This document shows, piece by piece, positions 62,485-64,000 of a stretch of DNA of 64,000 bases. How positions within the stretch are numbered: the first letter of the stretch is position 1; each line of letters begins with the position of its first letter. The position numbers and the translations under genes are program-made. Under the pieces are notes generated by a model. It worked only from the letters and a program-made list of their open reading frames with translations. It made no database searches and was not told the DNA's origin. Location: contig NZ_JBHTMY010000004.1 of assembly GCF_042679565.1 (NCBI RefSeq), positions 186,001-250,000 of the forward strand, in the 5' to 3' direction. The stretch is from Namhaeicola litoreus. Its GTDB lineage: Bacteria > Bacteroidota > Bacteroidia > Flavobacteriales > Flavobacteriaceae.

Positions 62485-64000
62485 TTAATACAAGCTTCTA
62501 AATTTCCTGGGGAAAGCCTCATGCATTACAGAATAAATTCCTTCAAAAATATCGTTTACAGAAGGTTTAGAAAAATAGTCTCCATCTGTTCCATATGCAG
62601 GTCTGTGTGCCTTAGCTGTAATCGTGGTTGGTTTGCTGTCTAAATATAAATAACCATTCTGTTTATTCACCACATTTTCGAAAAGATATGCCGATGCTCC
62701 ACCTGGTATATCTTCATCGACTATAACCAAACGGTTCGTTTTTTTAATACTATTTAAGATCTCATGCTTAAGATCAAAGGGCATGAGACATTGTGCATCA
62801 ATAATCTCAACATCAATTCCGATGGCAGATAAATCTTTGGAAGCTTCTTCAACTAACCTCAGTGTTGACCCATAAGAAAGAACGGTTACATCACTTCCTT
62901 CCTTAATTGTTTCTACTTCACCTATTGGTGTTGTAAATTCTCCTAAATTAGAAGGAACTCTTTCTTTTAACCTATAACCGTTGAGATTTTCTATTAAAAT
63001 AGCTGGCTCATCACTTTTTAGTAAGGTATTATAAAAGCCTGCAGCTTTGGTCATATTTCTTGGAACCAGGATATAAATTCCTTGAAACAGGTTGATTAAG
63101 CTTCCCATTTGAGAGCCCGAATGCCAGATACCTTCGAGTCTATGGCCGCGAGTACGCACAATTAATGGGGCAATTTGTTTTCCAAATGTGCGATACCTCA
63201 AGGTGGCTAAATCATCAGTTAATACCTGAGTGGCATAGAATAGGTAATCTAAATACTGAATTTCGGCAATTGGGCGGAGGCCTCTCATTGCTAGACCGAT
63301 TCCCTGACCAATAATTGTAGCTTCTCTTATGCCTGTATCATATACTCTTTCAATACCATGTTTTTCTTGTAAACCCTCCAGGCCTTGGTTTACATCACCA
63401 ATATTTCCTGAATCTTCTCCAAAAATAAGTACCTCTGGGTGCTGGGTGAGAATCATGTCAAAATTATCTCTTAACACAATCCGAGCATCTACCAATGGGG
63501 CTTCCTCTTCATATACAGGTTTTATTTCGCGAATATTTGTTGCGTTATTAGGTAATTCACTGTAAAGGTGGGAATTATATCTATCGTTTTGTATTGATTG
63601 ATAATTGAGTACCCATTTTTGCAGACTGTTCTTAATTTCAGGGCTATCATCACGCATATGCATTAATGATTTACGTGCCGCATCAAGGATATCTCTTCTA
63701 ATAGGTTCTTCGATATTTTGTAAGTCTCTCCTAATCTTGTCTAAAGAAATTTTATGACTGCTTTGAGGTGATATGTGATCTAGCATCAGAAGCAACTCTT
63801 CACGTTCTTTTATAATAGGGGCGAGGTAGGCATTTAAGGCATCTCTTTTAGCTGCCCGAACCTCCTTTTTCGCACCTTCTTCGATCTCACGAATTTCGCT
63901 TAAATCATCATAGAATTTAAGGGTATTCCCATCTTCATCTTGTAATTCAAATTGCTCTATCCATTGCCTCATTTTAGCGATACAATCATAGTCTTTCTCC
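62485..64000 (-). CDS. Fused alpha/beta E1 component of a 2-oxo-acid dehydrogenase, N-terminus outside window
   Basis: The final 505 residues of a thiamine-diphosphate dehydrogenase E1. The frame stays open to the window edge (residues before the ATG at 63972 read DYDCIAK, continuing the alpha-subunit end). About residues 1-150 are the C-terminal helices of the alpha part. From about 165 the beta subunit runs: HPEVLIFGEDSGNIGDVNQG, YDTGIREATIIGQGIGLAMR, PIAEIQYLDYLFYATQ and VTVLSYGSTLRLVEEA. The fused alpha-beta form is typical of Bacteroidota and usually assigned to branched-chain or pyruvate-type complexes. It uses lipoyl-E2 and LpdA. Confidence 0.92.
   Translation of the reverse strand, partial: EKDYDCIAKMRQWIEQFELQDEDGNTLKFYDDLSEIREIEEGAKKEVRAAKRDALNAYLAPIIKEREELLLMLDHISPQSSHKISLDKIRRDLQNIEEPIRRDILDAARKSLMHMRDDSPEIKNSLQKWVLNYQSIQNDRYNSHLYSELPNNATNIREIKPVYEEEAPLVDARIVLRDNFDMILTQHPEVLIFGEDSGNIGDVNQGLEGLQEKHGIERVYDTGIREATIIGQGIGLAMRGLRPIAEIQYLDYLFYATQVLTDDLATLRYRTFGKQIAPLIVRTRGHRLEGIWHSGSQMGSLINLFQGIYILVPRNMTKAAGFYNTLLKSDEPAILIENLNGYRLKERVPSNLGEFTTPIGEVETIKEGSDVTVLSYGSTLRLVEEASKDLSAIGIDVEIIDAQCLMPFDLKHEILNSIKKTNRLVIVDEDIPGGASAYLFENVVNKQNGYLYLDSKPTTITAKAHRPAYGTDGDYFSKPSVNDIFEGIYSVMHEAFPRKFRSLY

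Noticed and set aside
1..64000. tRNA or rRNA genes
   Set aside because: I looked for the GTTCnAnTC arm and cloverleaf partners in gaps; the only similar strings (for example GATTCGAATCG near 7851) lie inside coding sequence.
1..64000. CRISPR arrays, insertion sequences or integration sites
   Set aside because: No regularly spaced repeats, transposase or integrase frames, or terminal inverted repeats were seen.

Overview
The window is a contiguous, AT-rich chromosomal segment of a Gram-negative member of the Bacteroidota. Gene order and protein flavour look most like Flavobacteriia or closely related Cytophagia. The evidence is: TAnnTTTG-type -7 promoter boxes; few Shine-Dalgarno sequences; families typical of the phylum (DUF4468, DUF1573, DUF6952, retropepsin-PDZ, fused E1 alpha/beta dehydrogenase, EF-G2); and conserved blocks such as ribB-lptG-lolA-ftsK-dgkA-tpx, LUD-ftsH-rsfS, birA, SRPBCC, pyrE, Nudix, and ddl-coaD beside PASTA-rluD. 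I saw no rRNA, tRNA, CRISPR array, insertion sequence or prophage. Almost everything is vertically inherited housekeeping DNA.

Layout. 0-6 kb: 3' end of murF, a DUF4468 protein, argS, a cysteine-cluster protein and an EF-G2-type elongation factor. 6-11 kb: an arginyltransferase-like GNAT protein, then a small Cys-rich membrane protein, a glycosyltransferase, an ECF sigma factor, an Nramp-like transporter and lipA. 11-21 kb (minus strand): purine nucleoside phosphorylase, lpxK, a RibB-RibA fusion, an LptF/G permease, LolA, ftsK, diacylglycerol kinase, thiol peroxidase, and a DUF6952/thioredoxin/peroxiredoxin cluster. 21-24.5 kb: the only clearly accessory patch, with a membrane-anchored AraC/TolB/TPR regulator, a putative direct-repeat operator and a secreted lipoprotein of unknown function. 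24.5-33 kb: lpdA, a LolC/E-type permease, a NamZ-type muramidase, murB, an aminotransferase, a YtxH/holin-like envelope operon and a retropepsin-PDZ protein. 33-44.5 kb: DUF1573, valS, YceI, a phospholipid operon (cdsA-psd-acyl-CoA-binding protein), LUD, ftsH, rsfS, birA, SRPBCC, pyrE and Nudix. 44.5-64 kb: a SulP transporter, an M14 peptidase, coaD, ddl, PASTA, rluD, yaaA, an outer-membrane protein, a GH10-like hydrolase, dnaX, an acyl-CoA ligase, pheT, pyrD, an L,D-transpeptidase-like protein and a fused 2-oxo-acid dehydrogenase E1 cut by the window end.

How the genes connect. Several blocks serve envelope biogenesis: MurF, MurB and Ddl for peptidoglycan precursors; NamZ and the L,D-transpeptidase for wall turnover; LpxK and LptF/G for LPS; LolA and LolC/E for lipoproteins; CdsA and Psd for phospholipids. 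LipA, LpdA and the E1 protein serve lipoate-dependent 2-oxo-acid dehydrogenases. Tpx, thioredoxin, peroxiredoxin and YaaA serve peroxide defence. ArgS, ValS, PheT, EF-G2, RsfS and RluD serve translation.

Most interesting points: an EF-G paralog whose catalytic His is Leu; a RibBA fusion whose GTP cyclohydrolase half has lost all zinc ligands; an Nramp-like transporter without the DPGN metal site encoded 1 nt after an ECF sigma gene; a possible sigma-54-driven small RNA after lipA; and the regulator/lipoprotein pair with an AraC-like direct repeat between them.
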